Source: Candidatus Cloacimonadota bacterium (GTDB lineage: Bacteria > Muiribacteriota > UBA6191). Taken from it: DNA of 64,000 nucleotides. Of this stretch, positions 17,271-26,950 are shown one piece after another. The notes beneath the pieces are model-generated. The model saw only the letters and a program-made list of their open reading frames with translations, ran no database searches and was not told the DNA's origin. The stretch covers positions 62,001-126,000 of the forward strand of contig JAGSHD010000012.1 in NCBI GenBank assembly GCA_023954715.1. Direction: 5' to 3'. Numbering within the stretch: the first letter of the stretch is position 1; each line of letters opens with the position of its first letter. A program made the translations under genes and the position numbers.

Positions 17271-18923
17271 TTAATGCTCATTATATAAATTAGATAATAC
17301 TAAGCGGTTCATATCATTCATTGGAATTTTATCATAGTCTTCAAAAATATCGTTTCCAAAAGCAAATGAGGCATCTAAAATATCTTTGTTTAAATATTTG
17401 GTTTTGATGTTTAAGTTTATTGTTTTGAGTTGATCACGAATTTGCTTTTCACTTTGATGTTTAGAGCCAATATGAAAGCCCCAGACTTCAAAAGTTTTCA
17501 TGTTAATTTGTTGTGGAGCAGCAGATAATCCAGCAGCTTTTAGAGTTTTACCAATGGATAGAAAAACTTTTCGATTGAAGAGGGGAGAGGCGGATTGAAT
17601 ACAATAGTGCCCCTTATCTGTTAAACTTTGCTTCATCAATAAAAAAAACTGTTTTGTATATAGTTTAGCTGTATGAATACTATGAGGATCAGGAAAATCA
17701 ATTAAAATCACATCATATTTTTGGTTGCTTTGCCTTAAATATAAAAAAGCATCATCGTTAATAATAGTGACTTTTGGGCTTTTAAAAGCGTGATTATTTA
17801 GCTTGGATAAATCTGTATATTTAAATAAGTTAGTAAGCTCTTTATCTAGATCGATTAGTGTTATAGACTCTACAGATTTATGTTTTAAAACCTCTTTTGC
17901 AACAAGACCGTCACCCCCACCTAAAATCAATACACTTTTAATGTTTGGATGGAGTAACATAGCAGGGTGAGTTATAAACTCATGATAACGATATTCATCG
18001 ATGGTAGAAAATTGTAATCCACCGTTGATAAAAAATCGAATATCTTTTTCAAAGCGATCATAAAATCGCTTTACTTCAAATCGCTTATCATCAGATTGAA
18101 ATAAGAGCTTGATTTGAGCTTTCATTTTTGCGTTATATTGGCTCTCTTGAAAAGGTTGTTTTGATGTTACAACTAACTTTTGATAGGGGGTATTTTGCTT
18201 AAAGGCAATGGGATCTCGATATAGTTTTTGTTCAGAGATTGTTGCCAAATGATCTAAAGAGAAGCCCAGCCAAGCGGAGAAAGAAAACACAATAACTGCA
18301 AAGGTAATCACTAACTTTTTTCTTTTGAATTCTGAAGGAAAAACAAACAAGGTTGCTATGGCTAAAACTAGATTAATAAATCCTCCAGAAAAAGCTGAAA
18401 TATTAATCCCATAATGTGGAAACAAGTAAAAAGGAAATAGTAAAAAAGCTAGTAAACAGCCAAAATAATCGGCCATCATTACAAAGGAAGAGTTTTCACC
18501 TAGATCCGAGCCCATTTTTTCATTAAGACGAAGTATGATAGGGATTTCCATACCAATAAGAATACCAATGATGGGGCTATAAATTAAAAAGTAGTATAAG
18601 GTATAGTTAGGATACTCACTAGCAAGTAATTGTATAAAACTAACAGAACTCATACAAAAAAAAGATAGAAATATTTCAACAAATGCAAAGTGGTCCATAG
18701 AGACATTTTTAAACATTTTTAAAGAGGTTAAAAAACTACCGATCCCCATAAAAAACATCATGATACCCATAGTGTAAAATAATGTTTTATTTGCCCCACC
18801 GATTAACACTGTACCTAGATTAAACAAAGATAGTTCAGAAATAATTCCACAATATCCACTCAATAACATGCATAGTAAGAGCAAGGTTATTTTGAGGCGG
18901 TGATGGGATGATATTGCATTCAT
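17271..18923 (-). CDS. Membrane-anchored spermidine synthase-like aminopropyltransferase
   Basis: An N-terminal membrane module of about six or seven helices (residues 10-235) is fused to a C-terminal methyltransferase-fold domain of the spermidine synthase family: LILGGGDGLVAKEVLKH binds the decarboxylated SAM-type nucleotide, ITLIDLDKEL is the acidic ribose-binding strand, INDDAFLYL and VILIDFPDPHSIHTAKLYT form the gate and catalytic loop. Family knowledge says such fusions transfer aminopropyl groups to polyamines. I place the start at the ATG at 18923, seven bases behind the upstream stop; an earlier ATG at 19010 would overlap that gene by 80 bases. It is co-transcribed with the upstream nine-helix membrane protein. 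Confidence 0.87.
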   Translation of the reverse strand: MNAISSHHRLKITLLLLCMLLSGYCGIISELSLFNLGTVLIGGANKTLFYTMGIMMFFMGIGSFLTSLKMFKNVSMDHFAFVEIFLSFFCMSSVSFIQLLASEYPNYTLYYFLIYSPIIGILIGMEIPIILRLNEKMGSDLGENSSFVMMADYFGCLLAFLLFPFYLFPHYGINISAFSGGFINLVLAIATLFVFPSEFKRKKLVITFAVIVFSFSAWLGFSLDHLATISEQKLYRDPIAFKQNTPYQKLVVTSKQPFQESQYNAKMKAQIKLLFQSDDKRFEVKRFYDRFEKDIRFFINGGLQFSTIDEYRYHEFITHPAMLLHPNIKSVLILGGGDGLVAKEVLKHKSVESITLIDLDKELTNLFKYTDLSKLNNHAFKSPKVTIINDDAFLYLRQSNQKYDVILIDFPDPHSIHTAKLYTKQFFLLMKQSLTDKGHYCIQSASPLFNRKVFLSIGKTLKAAGLSAAPQQINMKTFEVWGFHIGSKHQSEKQIRDQLKTINLNIKTKYLNKDILDASFAFGNDIFEDYDKIPMNDMNRLVLSNLYNEH

Positions 18924-18930
18924 AGTGATC

Positions 18931-19818
18931 TTAGATGATTGGTAAAACGGCTCGCAGGTAAAAAAAGTATAAAACGATGGCAAAACCAACAAGTAAGTTA
19001 TGCTGGTCATTTAGAGCTTTAAGTTGGTCAAACAGCCTAGGGTTTAGAAGATGAACTAGAATAAACAAGCAAGCAAACAGAACAAAAAATAGACTTTGGT
19101 GATTAATTAATAAAGCTATAAAGAAAAAGAAAGTAACAAAACGAGTTATTTGTGGCTTTTCTTTGTTTGTTTGGCTTTGCGAAAAGAATATAAAAAATAG
19201 TAATAATAAGGCAGCAATAGATATATCTGGTAATGAAAAAACCTCATTTAAGTGAATCCACTGCATTACATCTTTTGAGAAAAACCCACTGTTTATATCT
19301 ACCTCAGATAAATGAATCCAATGAAACAAAAAGGGGATCATATATGCGCTGAATATCAAGTAAGTTTTTTCTCTTTGAAGTGGAAAAGTAATGTAGCTTA
19401 ATGTTAATAATACCGGTAAAAAAAGAGGATTAAGAACCAAGATAGGAAAGCCAAAGACTAAGCAGGGAAGAAGGCCTAATGATTCAGCAAAAAAGAGTCT
19501 ATAATTAAACCCTAAAAAAAGAAGACAAGATAAAATAGAGATGCTTTCTTGGATAGGAAACTGTAATAACTGTACAAACGGCAATACAAACAAACTAATA
19601 AATACCCAAAGACTGCGTTTATAGAAATCAACAAGGTGGTTTTGTAAAAAGCAATGCAGTAAAAAGCAAGAAATTCCAAATACTAAAGAAAAGAAGATAG
19701 AGGACTCGAACTGCAAAGTATTAAAGAAATTTGTTTTTGTGAAAACTTGTGACGTCACAAAAAAAATTAGAGCAGAACCAAAAGAAAAGAGTGCATATTG
19801 TTGCTTAGTATTTGTCAT
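18931..19818 (-). CDS. Polytopic membrane protein of unknown function
   Basis: A 295-residue protein made almost wholly of hydrophobic segments, about eight to ten membrane helices, with few charged loops and short aromatic-rich turns. No family motif is recognisable. It ends seven bases before the start of the spermidine synthase-like membrane enzyme on the same strand, so the two probably form a two-gene operon and may function together at the inner membrane. The ATG is followed by TNTKQQYALFSFG, a plausible cytoplasmic N-terminus. Phenylalanine content is unusually high. An O-antigen-ligase- or transporter-type role cannot be excluded. Confidence 0.75.
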   Translation of the reverse strand: MTNTKQQYALFSFGSALIFFVTSQVFTKTNFFNTLQFESSIFFSLVFGISCFLLHCFLQNHLVDFYKRSLWVFISLFVLPFVQLLQFPIQESISILSCLLFLGFNYRLFFAESLGLLPCLVFGFPILVLNPLFLPVLLTLSYITFPLQREKTYLIFSAYMIPFLFHWIHLSEVDINSGFFSKDVMQWIHLNEVFSLPDISIAALLLLFFIFFSQSQTNKEKPQITRFVTFFFFIALLINHQSLFFVLFACLFILVHLLNPRLFDQLKALNDQHNLLVGFAIVLYFFYLRAVLPII

Positions 19819-20169
19819 AGATGGAGTATAGCGAATCCTTTTAACTTTGTCCCTTTTGTTCAGAAGTAAACAGATTGTAAGCTAGTGTCCTTTAGATCAA
19901 AAACAAAATTATTGGTGTATTTTTTGATTTTCTAAATGCATATTTCATAGCTTGTGATATTATCCATTAAAAGTGGGCTCTTATTATAAAATATTTATTG
20001 ATCAGAGTGTGTTTTAGTTAGTTTTTGAATTTTATGTACGCTTTCCCCCTTAATGTGACTTTAGGTTTTTGACTTCTACATTGTTTATGAAGATTATAGA
20101 TTTTTTTCAATACTTATTTACCTTTATATATGAAGGCGACCCGGTTAACTTTGCTTTAAAAGCTACGAT
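19819..20169. other. Divergent intergenic region without a gene
   Basis: This 351-base AT-rich stretch lies between two divergently transcribed membrane protein genes and must contain both promoters. I see no ORF with coding character, no tRNA and no copy of the 130-bp repeat family. T-runs (for example around 20101-20108) are present but without strong hairpins. Confidence 0.5.
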
Positions 20170-21378
20170 ATGACTAACTATTTGAAGATATTTCAGTGGG
20201 CCATCCATCTTTTTGTAATTTATAGTTACTTTTTAATTTACGCACAATTTGGTTTTTTGAGATATCTACAAGCCTTTGAGGACCCACAGATTATTAAACA
20301 AATTATGCCTATGATGTTAATCGGAGCATTTTGTTCTGGTATGCTGATTCGTTTTAAAGAAATTGTTAAAATTAAAAGCTATCTATTGGGTGGTTTTTTG
20401 ATAGCGATTGCAGTTGCAGCGTCTCCCATATTTTTTCAAGATTTGAAGCTATTTTATATAGAGTCGTTTTTTATTGGTTTATCTATTGGAACCTTAACTA
20501 TACTGAGTACAACGACTCTATATAATCATTTGCGATACTTTGAAGTAATTTTAGTCGCTTCACTATCCACGGCAAGTGCTTACTTTTTTTGCAATATTCC
20601 TTGGTTACATTATAACTCTCCTACCGTGATATCTAGTGTGGCCAGTATCTTGGCGGTGATAGGTTTAATAAATTGTAGTTTAATCTCTTGGGACGATAAA
20701 AGGTTGCCACGACAAAACATACGGCTTCAAAGTGACCGACAGTTTTACTTAGTGGTATTGATGTTCTTTGTAGTTTTATTTATCGACTCATACTCATTTT
20801 ATGTCATTCAAAATAATGAGTTATTGATGAAGTTTAGTTGGGGGGATGGATATTGCTTTAATCAAGGCTTGTATCATGTTTTAGGTGCTTTTTTAGCTTA
20901 TCATTTTTTATCCCAAAAACAGATTCATTATCTTTTATGTGTGGTGATGTTTTTATTTTGTATTAGTATTCACAGAATCGGTGGTGAGGGCTCTTTTATT
21001 TTTGCTTATTTTTATGCCATTGGAATTGCCATGTACTCTACAGCATTGATCTCTTATCCAGCTAATTTTAGTGACTCTTTTGAAAAGAGAAAAAAGATAA
21101 CAACAGACTTATATCTTATTGCTGGGTGGCTAGGGTCAGGTTTAGGGGTTGTTTTTGCTGATGGAAAAACTTCAATTTCTTTTGAGTTTTTTACAGTCCT
21201 TTTAGTTATTTATACAATTATATTGTCCTTGGCAGCACTTTCTAATAGCCGTGTAAGAATAGCCGCTTTTTTAGTAATGACTTTATTGTTACAAAGATTA
21301 CACTCTAGCGAAACTGTAAAACTTAGTTTTCATATATATACTCCCCCTCAATTATATGTTTCAAAAAACTCTGACTAA
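20170..21378 (+). CDS. MFS-like membrane transporter
   Basis: A 402-residue protein with about twelve hydrophobic helices in two halves separated by a cytoplasmic basic loop (WDDKRLPRQNIRLQSDRQ, about residues 174-191), the size and topology of a major facilitator superfamily transporter. Helix 4-5 carries a GLSIGTLTILSTTTLYNHLR segment. After the last helix a short hydrophilic tail follows. No substrate motif is recognised. The MMPL gene starts inside the last 23 bases of this ORF in another frame, so the two are coupled and may act as a pair, for example in lipid or small-molecule export. The assignment rests on topology. Confidence 0.7.
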   Translation: MTNYLKIFQWAIHLFVIYSYFLIYAQFGFLRYLQAFEDPQIIKQIMPMMLIGAFCSGMLIRFKEIVKIKSYLLGGFLIAIAVAASPIFFQDLKLFYIESFFIGLSIGTLTILSTTTLYNHLRYFEVILVASLSTASAYFFCNIPWLHYNSPTVISSVASILAVIGLINCSLISWDDKRLPRQNIRLQSDRQFYLVVLMFFVVLFIDSYSFYVIQNNELLMKFSWGDGYCFNQGLYHVLGAFLAYHFLSQKQIHYLLCVVMFLFCISIHRIGGEGSFIFAYFYAIGIAMYSTALISYPANFSDSFEKRKKITTDLYLIAGWLGSGLGVVFADGKTSISFEFFTVLLVIYTIILSLAALSNSRVRIAAFLVMTLLLQRLHSSETVKLSFHIYTPPQLYVSKNSD

Positions 21379-23353
21379 GGCTCTTTTTTTATCTTTAAAA
21401 GCCCCTAAGTTGGTTTTATTGGCTTACTCTTTTTTATTGTTGTGCTGCTTTTATATATTAGCTTTAGGATTAACAATAAAAAGTTCAAATTTGGACTTGT
21501 TACCTACTAATGCTCCAGCTGTAAAAAAGTTTGAAGATTTAGCAAAACAATATGGTACTCCAAACAGTATTGTGGTAATTGTTGAAAGCAAATCAGAAAA
21601 GTTAAGAGTTAATATCTCTGTACAAGTTGAACAAGCCCTTCTTAAGCTAAAGTCTATCGGAGCAGTAGTATATAAAAGTCCACTTTCGGAGGAGATGTTA
21701 TTAGAGAATGATATGAAGCGCTACTTTGCGGCAGAAAACTATCAAATCCTATTAGTTCAACCCAATGACACAAGAAGTAATGTAGATCAACTCATCCCAT
21801 TAATCTACAAGATACAAAAAGTAGTAGATCACTTTAAAACAAAAGAAATATCTATTCATTTGGCTGGTTTACCTATTTTAGCTAAAGATGATCAAGAAAC
21901 GGTACTGACTGAACTCCCTTTATTGGGCTTGTTTTCATTAATATTGATTGCACTTTTTATGTTTAGTGTTTTAAAAAACTATCGTTTTGTAGCCTATGGC
22001 TTTATTGCATTGATTGTATCTTGTACTTTAAGTTTATCTTTTACATATTTTATTCCTGGGCATCTCAATCTTTTAAGTTCAACTTTTTTAGCTATATCAT
22101 TTGGCTTGAATGTAGACTACCTAATACACTTTATTTATTCATTTGAAGAGGGTATAGAATGGATTGATGAAAAGAGCTTAAAAGAGTCCTTGTTAAAAGT
22201 GTTACCTTCTATGTCTTCTAGTTGTTTAAGTACAGCGGGAGTTTTTTTTACCATTGCTTTCACTGAATTTAAAGGGTTTGCAGAGTTAGGTCTAACAGCT
22301 GGTTGTGCTTTAATTGTTGGCCTTTTTGTTTTTTATAGTTTTTTTCCTGCCTTGTTAATGTTTAGCAAAGCAAAAATTAAAACATCCCAAGCTAAAAATT
22401 TACATTTAGATGTTTTTGGAAGCAAAAAATATGCTTTGTTTACTCTTTTATTGTCCTTAGGACTTTGCTTTGTTGCAAAATTTCAGTTTGAGGGTAATTA
22501 CTTAAACTTGCAGCCGATTCAATCAGAAGCAGTAGCATGGGAGAAAAAATTAAATGCTGATGGGCTATACTCTTCAAATACGTACCTAATGGAGATTCAA
22601 GGAGCAGAACAAGCATATGAATTGAGTGAAAAACTCCGAAGTTTACCTGAGGTTGAGAGAGTTCAAAGTATTGTAGAGTTAGAGTCCTACTTAGAATCAG
22701 AAGATCGATTAGATTTATTAGACTCTCAATTGAAGAAGAAGTTTAAGAGTGGGGATGATCATTATTTATTATATATTTTATCATCATTGGACTTATGGGA
22801 CGATAAAACAGCCCAAAAGTTAAATATAAAATTACAAAAGCTACATGACTCTGTTACTGGTTTACCTATATTAGCTGAATTGGTTACAGAGCTTTCAGTT
22901 AAATCACTACGTGAAAGTTTTTATGCATCGCTGGTTTTGTTATTTTTTTTACTTTTAATGCGGTTTAAAAATATAAGATTAAGTCTGATAGCACTTAGTC
23001 CAAGTATTTTAACTAGTTTTGGCTTGTTAGGCGTTTTGTCTTTGTGTTCTTATTCATTAAACTCCATATCCATGATTGCACTGCCTTTGATTTTAGGTTT
23101 GGCTTTAGATGATGGTATCTACCTATGTCATGCTATGACACAATCAAAGCAAGAGCAAGTACGTACGAGATCAGCTGTAATCTTTACCTCTATAACGACT
23201 ATCTTAAGCTTTTCTTGTTTGATTTTTACTGATCATCGAGGTATAGCTAGTTTTGGACTAAATATAAGCATAGGTGTATTTTTAGCTATGGTTTACTCAT
23301 TGATGATTATACCCTTGTTGTATCAACTTTGTGTAAAGCAGTCTAAGAGTTAA
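21356..23353 (+). CDS. MMPL/RND-family membrane transporter
   Basis: A 665-residue protein with the duplicated RND layout: a first helix (about 12-35), a periplasmic loop to about 170, five helices including ISFGLNVDYLIHFIYSFEEG with its conserved Asp near 253, a second periplasmic loop (about 365-505), and five more helices containing LPLILGLALDDGIYLCHAM with a paired acidic motif. These acidic residues inside helices 4 and 10 are the proton relay of MMPL/HpnN-type exporters. The family moves lipids, hopanoids or other hydrophobic molecules from the inner membrane. It overlaps the MFS-like gene and is followed convergently by an FGE-like gene. Confidence 0.9.
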   Translation: MFQKTLTKALFLSLKAPKLVLLAYSFLLLCCFYILALGLTIKSSNLDLLPTNAPAVKKFEDLAKQYGTPNSIVVIVESKSEKLRVNISVQVEQALLKLKSIGAVVYKSPLSEEMLLENDMKRYFAAENYQILLVQPNDTRSNVDQLIPLIYKIQKVVDHFKTKEISIHLAGLPILAKDDQETVLTELPLLGLFSLILIALFMFSVLKNYRFVAYGFIALIVSCTLSLSFTYFIPGHLNLLSSTFLAISFGLNVDYLIHFIYSFEEGIEWIDEKSLKESLLKVLPSMSSSCLSTAGVFFTIAFTEFKGFAELGLTAGCALIVGLFVFYSFFPALLMFSKAKIKTSQAKNLHLDVFGSKKYALFTLLLSLGLCFVAKFQFEGNYLNLQPIQSEAVAWEKKLNADGLYSSNTYLMEIQGAEQAYELSEKLRSLPEVERVQSIVELESYLESEDRLDLLDSQLKKKFKSGDDHYLLYILSSLDLWDDKTAQKLNIKLQKLHDSVTGLPILAELVTELSVKSLRESFYASLVLLFFLLLMRFKNIRLSLIALSPSILTSFGLLGVLSLCSYSLNSISMIALPLILGLALDDGIYLCHAMTQSKQEQVRTRSAVIFTSITTILSFSCLIFTDHRGIASFGLNISIGVFLAMVYSLMIIPLLYQLCVKQSKS

Positions 23354-23366
23354 AGCGGGTAATACC

Positions 23367-24293
23367 TTACACTGTAAAAACTAGACGAAAACCAATAGTA
23401 ATACTATGTATAATAGGACTAAGAGAGTAGCGCTTGGCTGATCGTTGGGATTTTCCTTGTAGGTTCCAGCTGCCTCCACGATAGCTTCGGCTTAAAGTTT
23501 TAGAACGATTTAATGGATCAGTAAAGGAAGACTTTTTATAAAAGTTTTTACTATACCAATCCTGACACCATTCAGAGACATTTCCGTGCATATCATATAA
23601 GCCAAAGTTGTTTGCTCTAAAGCTTCCAACATCAATGGTCCGTTCACGATACATGGTTTTTTTAGCCCCATTAAAGGGATGTCTACCATCAAAATTTGCT
23701 TGATTTGAGTTGAGCTTATTTCCAATAGAATAGAGTGAGTTGCTTCCAGCTTGAGCAGCATACTCCCATTCAGCCTCTGTGGGTAAGCGAAAGCAGCCAC
23801 TAGGAACGGCATTGAGTCCTTGTTGATCCATTAGCTCTAAGGTGTTAGTGATTTTACAGCCGATCTTGCGATTGAGTCTAGTAATGAAGTCTTGGACACT
23901 ATGCCAATTAACTTGCTCTACAGGTAAGTTCGGTCCTCTAAATCGACTAGAATTTGTGCCCGTAATTTTGCGATACTGACTTTGTGTTATTTCGTATTTT
24001 CCCATGAAAAATGCTTTTGAAATCTTGACTCCATGAAGAGGTTTTTCGTCATCGCTAAAGGAGAGTATTGATTCAGGAGAACCCATTTTAAAAACTCCGG
24101 CAGGAATCTTTATCAACTCAATCCCTTCTATATTAATACTCTTAGAGTTTGTATCGATATTCAATAACTTTTTATCCGTTTCTTTGGAAACTATGGTTTT
24201 ATTATCAAAGAAACTTTTGAAAATACTTGTTAAAGAGTCTCTATATAAAAAAATTAAGAGAATGATAGATAGGAAAAATAGTTTTTGTTTCAT
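23367..24293 (-). CDS. Exported formylglycine-generating-enzyme-like (SUMF1) protein
   Basis: A 308-residue protein with an N-terminal membrane anchor (about residues 4-20) and an FGE-sulfatase domain from about 55 to the end. Visible family motifs are FKMGSPES, GKYEITQSQYRKITG, PVEQVNWHSVQDFI, FRLPTEAEWEYAA, NNFGLYDMHGNVSEW and the final SYRGGSWN...GFRLV. The two catalytic cysteines of true FGEs are not evident near the C-terminus, so this is probably a non-catalytic or ligand-binding family member facing the periplasm. It is convergent with the MMPL gene, leaving only 13 bases between stops. A second FGE domain occurs in the kinase-like fusion at 49545. Confidence 0.9.
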   Translation of the reverse strand: MKQKLFFLSIILLIFLYRDSLTSIFKSFFDNKTIVSKETDKKLLNIDTNSKSINIEGIELIKIPAGVFKMGSPESILSFSDDEKPLHGVKISKAFFMGKYEITQSQYRKITGTNSSRFRGPNLPVEQVNWHSVQDFITRLNRKIGCKITNTLELMDQQGLNAVPSGCFRLPTEAEWEYAAQAGSNSLYSIGNKLNSNQANFDGRHPFNGAKKTMYRERTIDVGSFRANNFGLYDMHGNVSEWCQDWYSKNFYKKSSFTDPLNRSKTLSRSYRGGSWNLQGKSQRSAKRYSLSPIIHSITIGFRLVFTV

Positions 24294-24394
24294 AAAATGA
24301 GGGCTAAAAGTTTAATTATCCTTTAGTAACATAGTATTTAATTTTCCCAGAGTTTTATAATTTTTACAACCAATGATTTTTTTAAAATTTGCAA

Positions 24395-25042
24395 CTAACT
24401 TTGAGTGTAGTCCAAAGTATAGTCATAGCGTTTATCTTGGATTACAAGGTAAATTTGAAAAGTAGACGAATCAATAAACCTACAATACCATTGAGGTTGA
24501 TTAGGTCTTTTAGTGGTACTAACTCTGTTAAAGTCATATCGAAACGAGTTGTCTAATATGGAGTCTTTGTTTGTGAGAAGATTTATCTTATTTACACCAC
24601 TACACTGAGTTATTTTTTTTTCAAAAATCAAAAAGCTGTTAAAAGTGATCAACTTAGAGATGTGTAATTGAGATATAATATAAAGAAGTTCATATACAAT
24701 AGGAGCGTCAATGGCATTATCGTGCACATTAAGAACTATAAAACTAGGATTTCTTAGGGTGATAGCGCTACTTTTATTAAGTTCAGAATCTTTTGTGATA
24801 AACCAGTTTTCGCCACTGAGTCTTAATAGATCTTTTTTATTAGGTACTCCGACCCACTTTTCATATTTGTCTAAACCTTCTTCTGATTTCCATGGAATAT
24901 GTGCTCCTTGCTCTTGGAAGGTTCTAAATTTGCTTGCAGCAAGAGAAGCATGATCGATCAGTTTGTAATGACTCAGTTGTTGAGCAATACTTTTTATGAT
25001 CTTTTGATCTTGGCTATTTTTAGCGAATTCAGAAAAAAAAAT
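24395..25042 (-). CDS. Hypothetical protein with apparent ATT start (or start-mutated gene)
   Basis: On the minus strand the frame is open from just after a stop near 25065 to 24395. The first ATG would be at 24727, giving only 110 residues, yet the 105 codons before it read as ordinary protein, e.g. FRTFQEQGAHIPWKSEEGL and RLSGENWFITKDSEL. No ATG, GTG or TTG lies in that part. A clear AGGAG (25052-25048) stands five bases before an ATT codon (25042-25040), which is exactly where a start belongs. Either ATT is used as a start, as in infC, or an ATG has mutated and the gene is dying. The 215-residue product is unrecognised. It follows the SDR gene on the same strand by 44 bases. Confidence 0.6.
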   Translation of the reverse strand: MFFSEFAKNSQDQKIIKSIAQQLSHYKLIDHASLAASKFRTFQEQGAHIPWKSEEGLDKYEKWVGVPNKKDLLRLSGENWFITKDSELNKSSAITLRNPSFIVLNVHDNAIDAPIVYELLYIISQLHISKLITFNSFLIFEKKITQCSGVNKINLLTNKDSILDNSFRYDFNRVSTTKRPNQPQWYCRFIDSSTFQIYLVIQDKRYDYTLDYTQS

Positions 25043-25086
25043 TATAACTCCTGTTTGAAATTTTTAGTAATACTTTATGGTAAGAT

Positions 25087-25896
25087 TTATTTTACTAACT
25101 TAGAGATGACCTCTTCAATAGCATCTACAATTTCTTTACTTTTGTAAAGATCAAGAGCATCGGGATGAGGGTCAGAAAAGTATTTTGCATCGTTATCAAA
25201 GTATGATCCTGATTTATTTTCAAACTCTTCGGACACGGCAGCTCGAACTAATATATCAGCTCCTATTTTTAAATCCCCACCTTCGACACCAAAGTTATCC
25301 TTTACCATCTTACTAGCCAATAACGAGCCTGGATTGATAGATGTTACAACAGAGTCTGTGTCTTTTAATTGTAATGCCAAACAATTAGACCACATTACAA
25401 TAGCTAATTTACTTTGAGCGTAAGCAGGGTAGTCCTCAAGTTTCAATTTACCAAGAAGTGCATCAAGATCAACAGGCGCTTGAGCAGCAGAAGATAGGTT
25501 TACAACTCTACCATTAGATGGGAGTAAATGAAGTAAACCTTTTGTTAATAAATAAGGGGCTATTGTATTTACAACAAAACGAATATCTAAACCGTTTTCT
25601 AAAATATTGTCTGGCCCACTAAAAACGCCGGCATTATTGATAATGACATCAAGTAAATCATGTGTTTCACTGATGTCTTCAATAAGTTTTTGCACCTGAT
25701 TTAAATCAGACAAATCGGCAATGTAGGTTTCTAAAATAGCTTCATCAGATAGTTTACTTAAGTCGTTCAAAACATTGGCAAGTTTATTGGGGTTTCGTCC
25801 GTGTAAAAGTACATTGTGACCTTGAGAGATCAGTGATTTAGCTGTTTCTAGACCAATACCATCACTCGCACCGGTAATAAGAATTGTTTTGTTCAT
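25087..25896 (-). CDS. Short-chain dehydrogenase/reductase
   Basis: A classical SDR of about 269 residues. ILITGASDGIGLETAKSL is the NAD(P)-binding glycine motif, HGRNP following strand 2 suggests NADP preference, IINNAGVF is the NNAG motif, NLSSAAQAPVDLDALLGKLK carries the catalytic Ser, and YAQSKLA is the YxxxK active site. The start at 25896 (MNKTILIT) follows AAGAG at a suitable distance; an upstream in-frame ATG at 25938 would add an unconserved 14-residue leader. The overall pattern (NVLLHGRNPNKL) resembles retinol-dehydrogenase-like bacterial SDRs. The substrate is unknown. The ATT-start ORF follows it on the same strand. Confidence 0.92.
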   Translation of the reverse strand: MNKTILITGASDGIGLETAKSLISQGHNVLLHGRNPNKLANVLNDLSKLSDEAILETYIADLSDLNQVQKLIEDISETHDLLDVIINNAGVFSGPDNILENGLDIRFVVNTIAPYLLTKGLLHLLPSNGRVVNLSSAAQAPVDLDALLGKLKLEDYPAYAQSKLAIVMWSNCLALQLKDTDSVVTSINPGSLLASKMVKDNFGVEGGDLKIGADILVRAAVSEEFENKSGSYFDNDAKYFSDPHPDALDLYKSKEIVDAIEEVISKLVK

Positions 25897-26029
25897 GTTA
25901 AGCTCTTTTGATTTGAATATTGAATTGATTTGTACCAAGATACTATATCACTGAGCTCTTGTCTTACTTTTTGATGTGCTTCGTTGGTCTGCAAATAATT
26001 TAGATGATAAATGTCTCAGGTTTAAGGGA

Positions 26030-26950
26030 TTAAAACCCAGTTGTCGAAGAACTTGAGGAAGTTGAAGAACTCGGGGGAGTTGAAGAGCTAGAGTTTGAGT
26101 TAGGTACGGACCAATCCACACGCACAACATTAGAACCTTCAGATACTCCACTATTATTGAAAGATTTAACTCTATACCAGTAGGTACCGTAATGACTTAA
26201 AACATCTGTATACGATGTAGAGTCAAGAGACAATGTGGCTATGTTATTGTAGGATGCTTCTAGGCTATCTTTTCTTGTAACATAAACTCCAGTTTCATCA
26301 TCGGAATTATCTTTCCAGTTTAAAACAACAGAGGAGCTCACTCGGGAGTAATCTAAACTAGTCGGTGATTTTGAAGTTACATTCAGTTTATTACAGTTTA
26401 GCAAATGCATTACAGGACTACTATTGGAGACTTCCCAAGTAAATTGCGTTTGAGAGGTTCGTTGTAAGTTGGTTAAACGCTTGGAAACACTAGGAGAGTT
26501 GGCTTGAAAAATTAATCGGTTTGCAATGACTGCATAAGCACCACTTTGAACTCGTGGAAAGTCCTGCGTAGGGTTTCCTGTTTCACACATACAACAATCG
26601 ATCATATAGTTTTGAGATCGAAAAGTGTAATTGTTTGTACCACTTTTTTCAAAGGTGATTATGTCGGTTACTGTGCCATAACTGGAATTATCATGTTGAG
26701 TGTAGTATCCAGAAGATAAACACCTTGGATTTATTTCAACATGTTCGCATTTCCATTGTCCTAATAACTCATCAGGAGATTGAAAACCATTATTTATATT
26801 ATTCAATGATTCAAAAAGTTCATTAAACATATCAGCAGAAATAAGATCTCCAGCCTTAAATATTTTTGCTCCACAAAAGGATAAAGTTGAACAGATAAAA
26901 ATTAGTATAAAGGTGGTTATTAGATGCTTATTCAAATGTAGCTTCATCAA
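26030..26950 (-). CDS. Secreted protein with fibronectin-III-like domain and Ser-rich tail
   Basis: A 306-residue exported protein. A signal peptide (about 8-26, ending STLSFCGA) could carry a lipobox-like cysteine. A central domain has paired cysteines (CEHVEINPRC; CCMCETG). A fibronectin-III-like segment (about 200-280: SSVVLNWKDNSDDETGVYVTRK, then YWYRVKSFNNSGVSEGSNVV) precedes a low-complexity Ser/Thr/Pro C-terminus. It starts 23 bases inside the end of the upstream surface-protein gene, so the two are co-translated. It is likely a surface or periplasmic adhesion-type protein. The tail is encoded by repeated TCx/AGx codons and may vary in length. No enzymatic motif is visible. Confidence 0.8.
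   Translation of the reverse strand: MMKLHLNKHLITTFILIFICSTLSFCGAKIFKAGDLISADMFNELFESLNNINNGFQSPDELLGQWKCEHVEINPRCLSSGYYTQHDNSSYGTVTDIITFEKSGTNNYTFRSQNYMIDCCMCETGNPTQDFPRVQSGAYAVIANRLIFQANSPSVSKRLTNLQRTSQTQFTWEVSNSSPVMHLLNCNKLNVTSKSPTSLDYSRVSSSVVLNWKDNSDDETGVYVTRKDSLEASYNNIATLSLDSTSYTDVLSHYGTYWYRVKSFNNSGVSEGSNVVRVDWSVPNSNSSSSTPPSSSTSSSSSTTGF

Noticed and set aside
24711..25147. Two overlapping plus-strand frames (24711-24953 and 24899-25147)
   Set aside because: They are antisense to the ATT-start gene and the SDR end; composition is that of a reverse reading and no start signals are present.
25948..26151. 67-codon minus-strand frame rich in Leu and Pro
   Set aside because: It is an alternative-frame reading of the Ser-rich tail of the secreted protein at 26030-26950.
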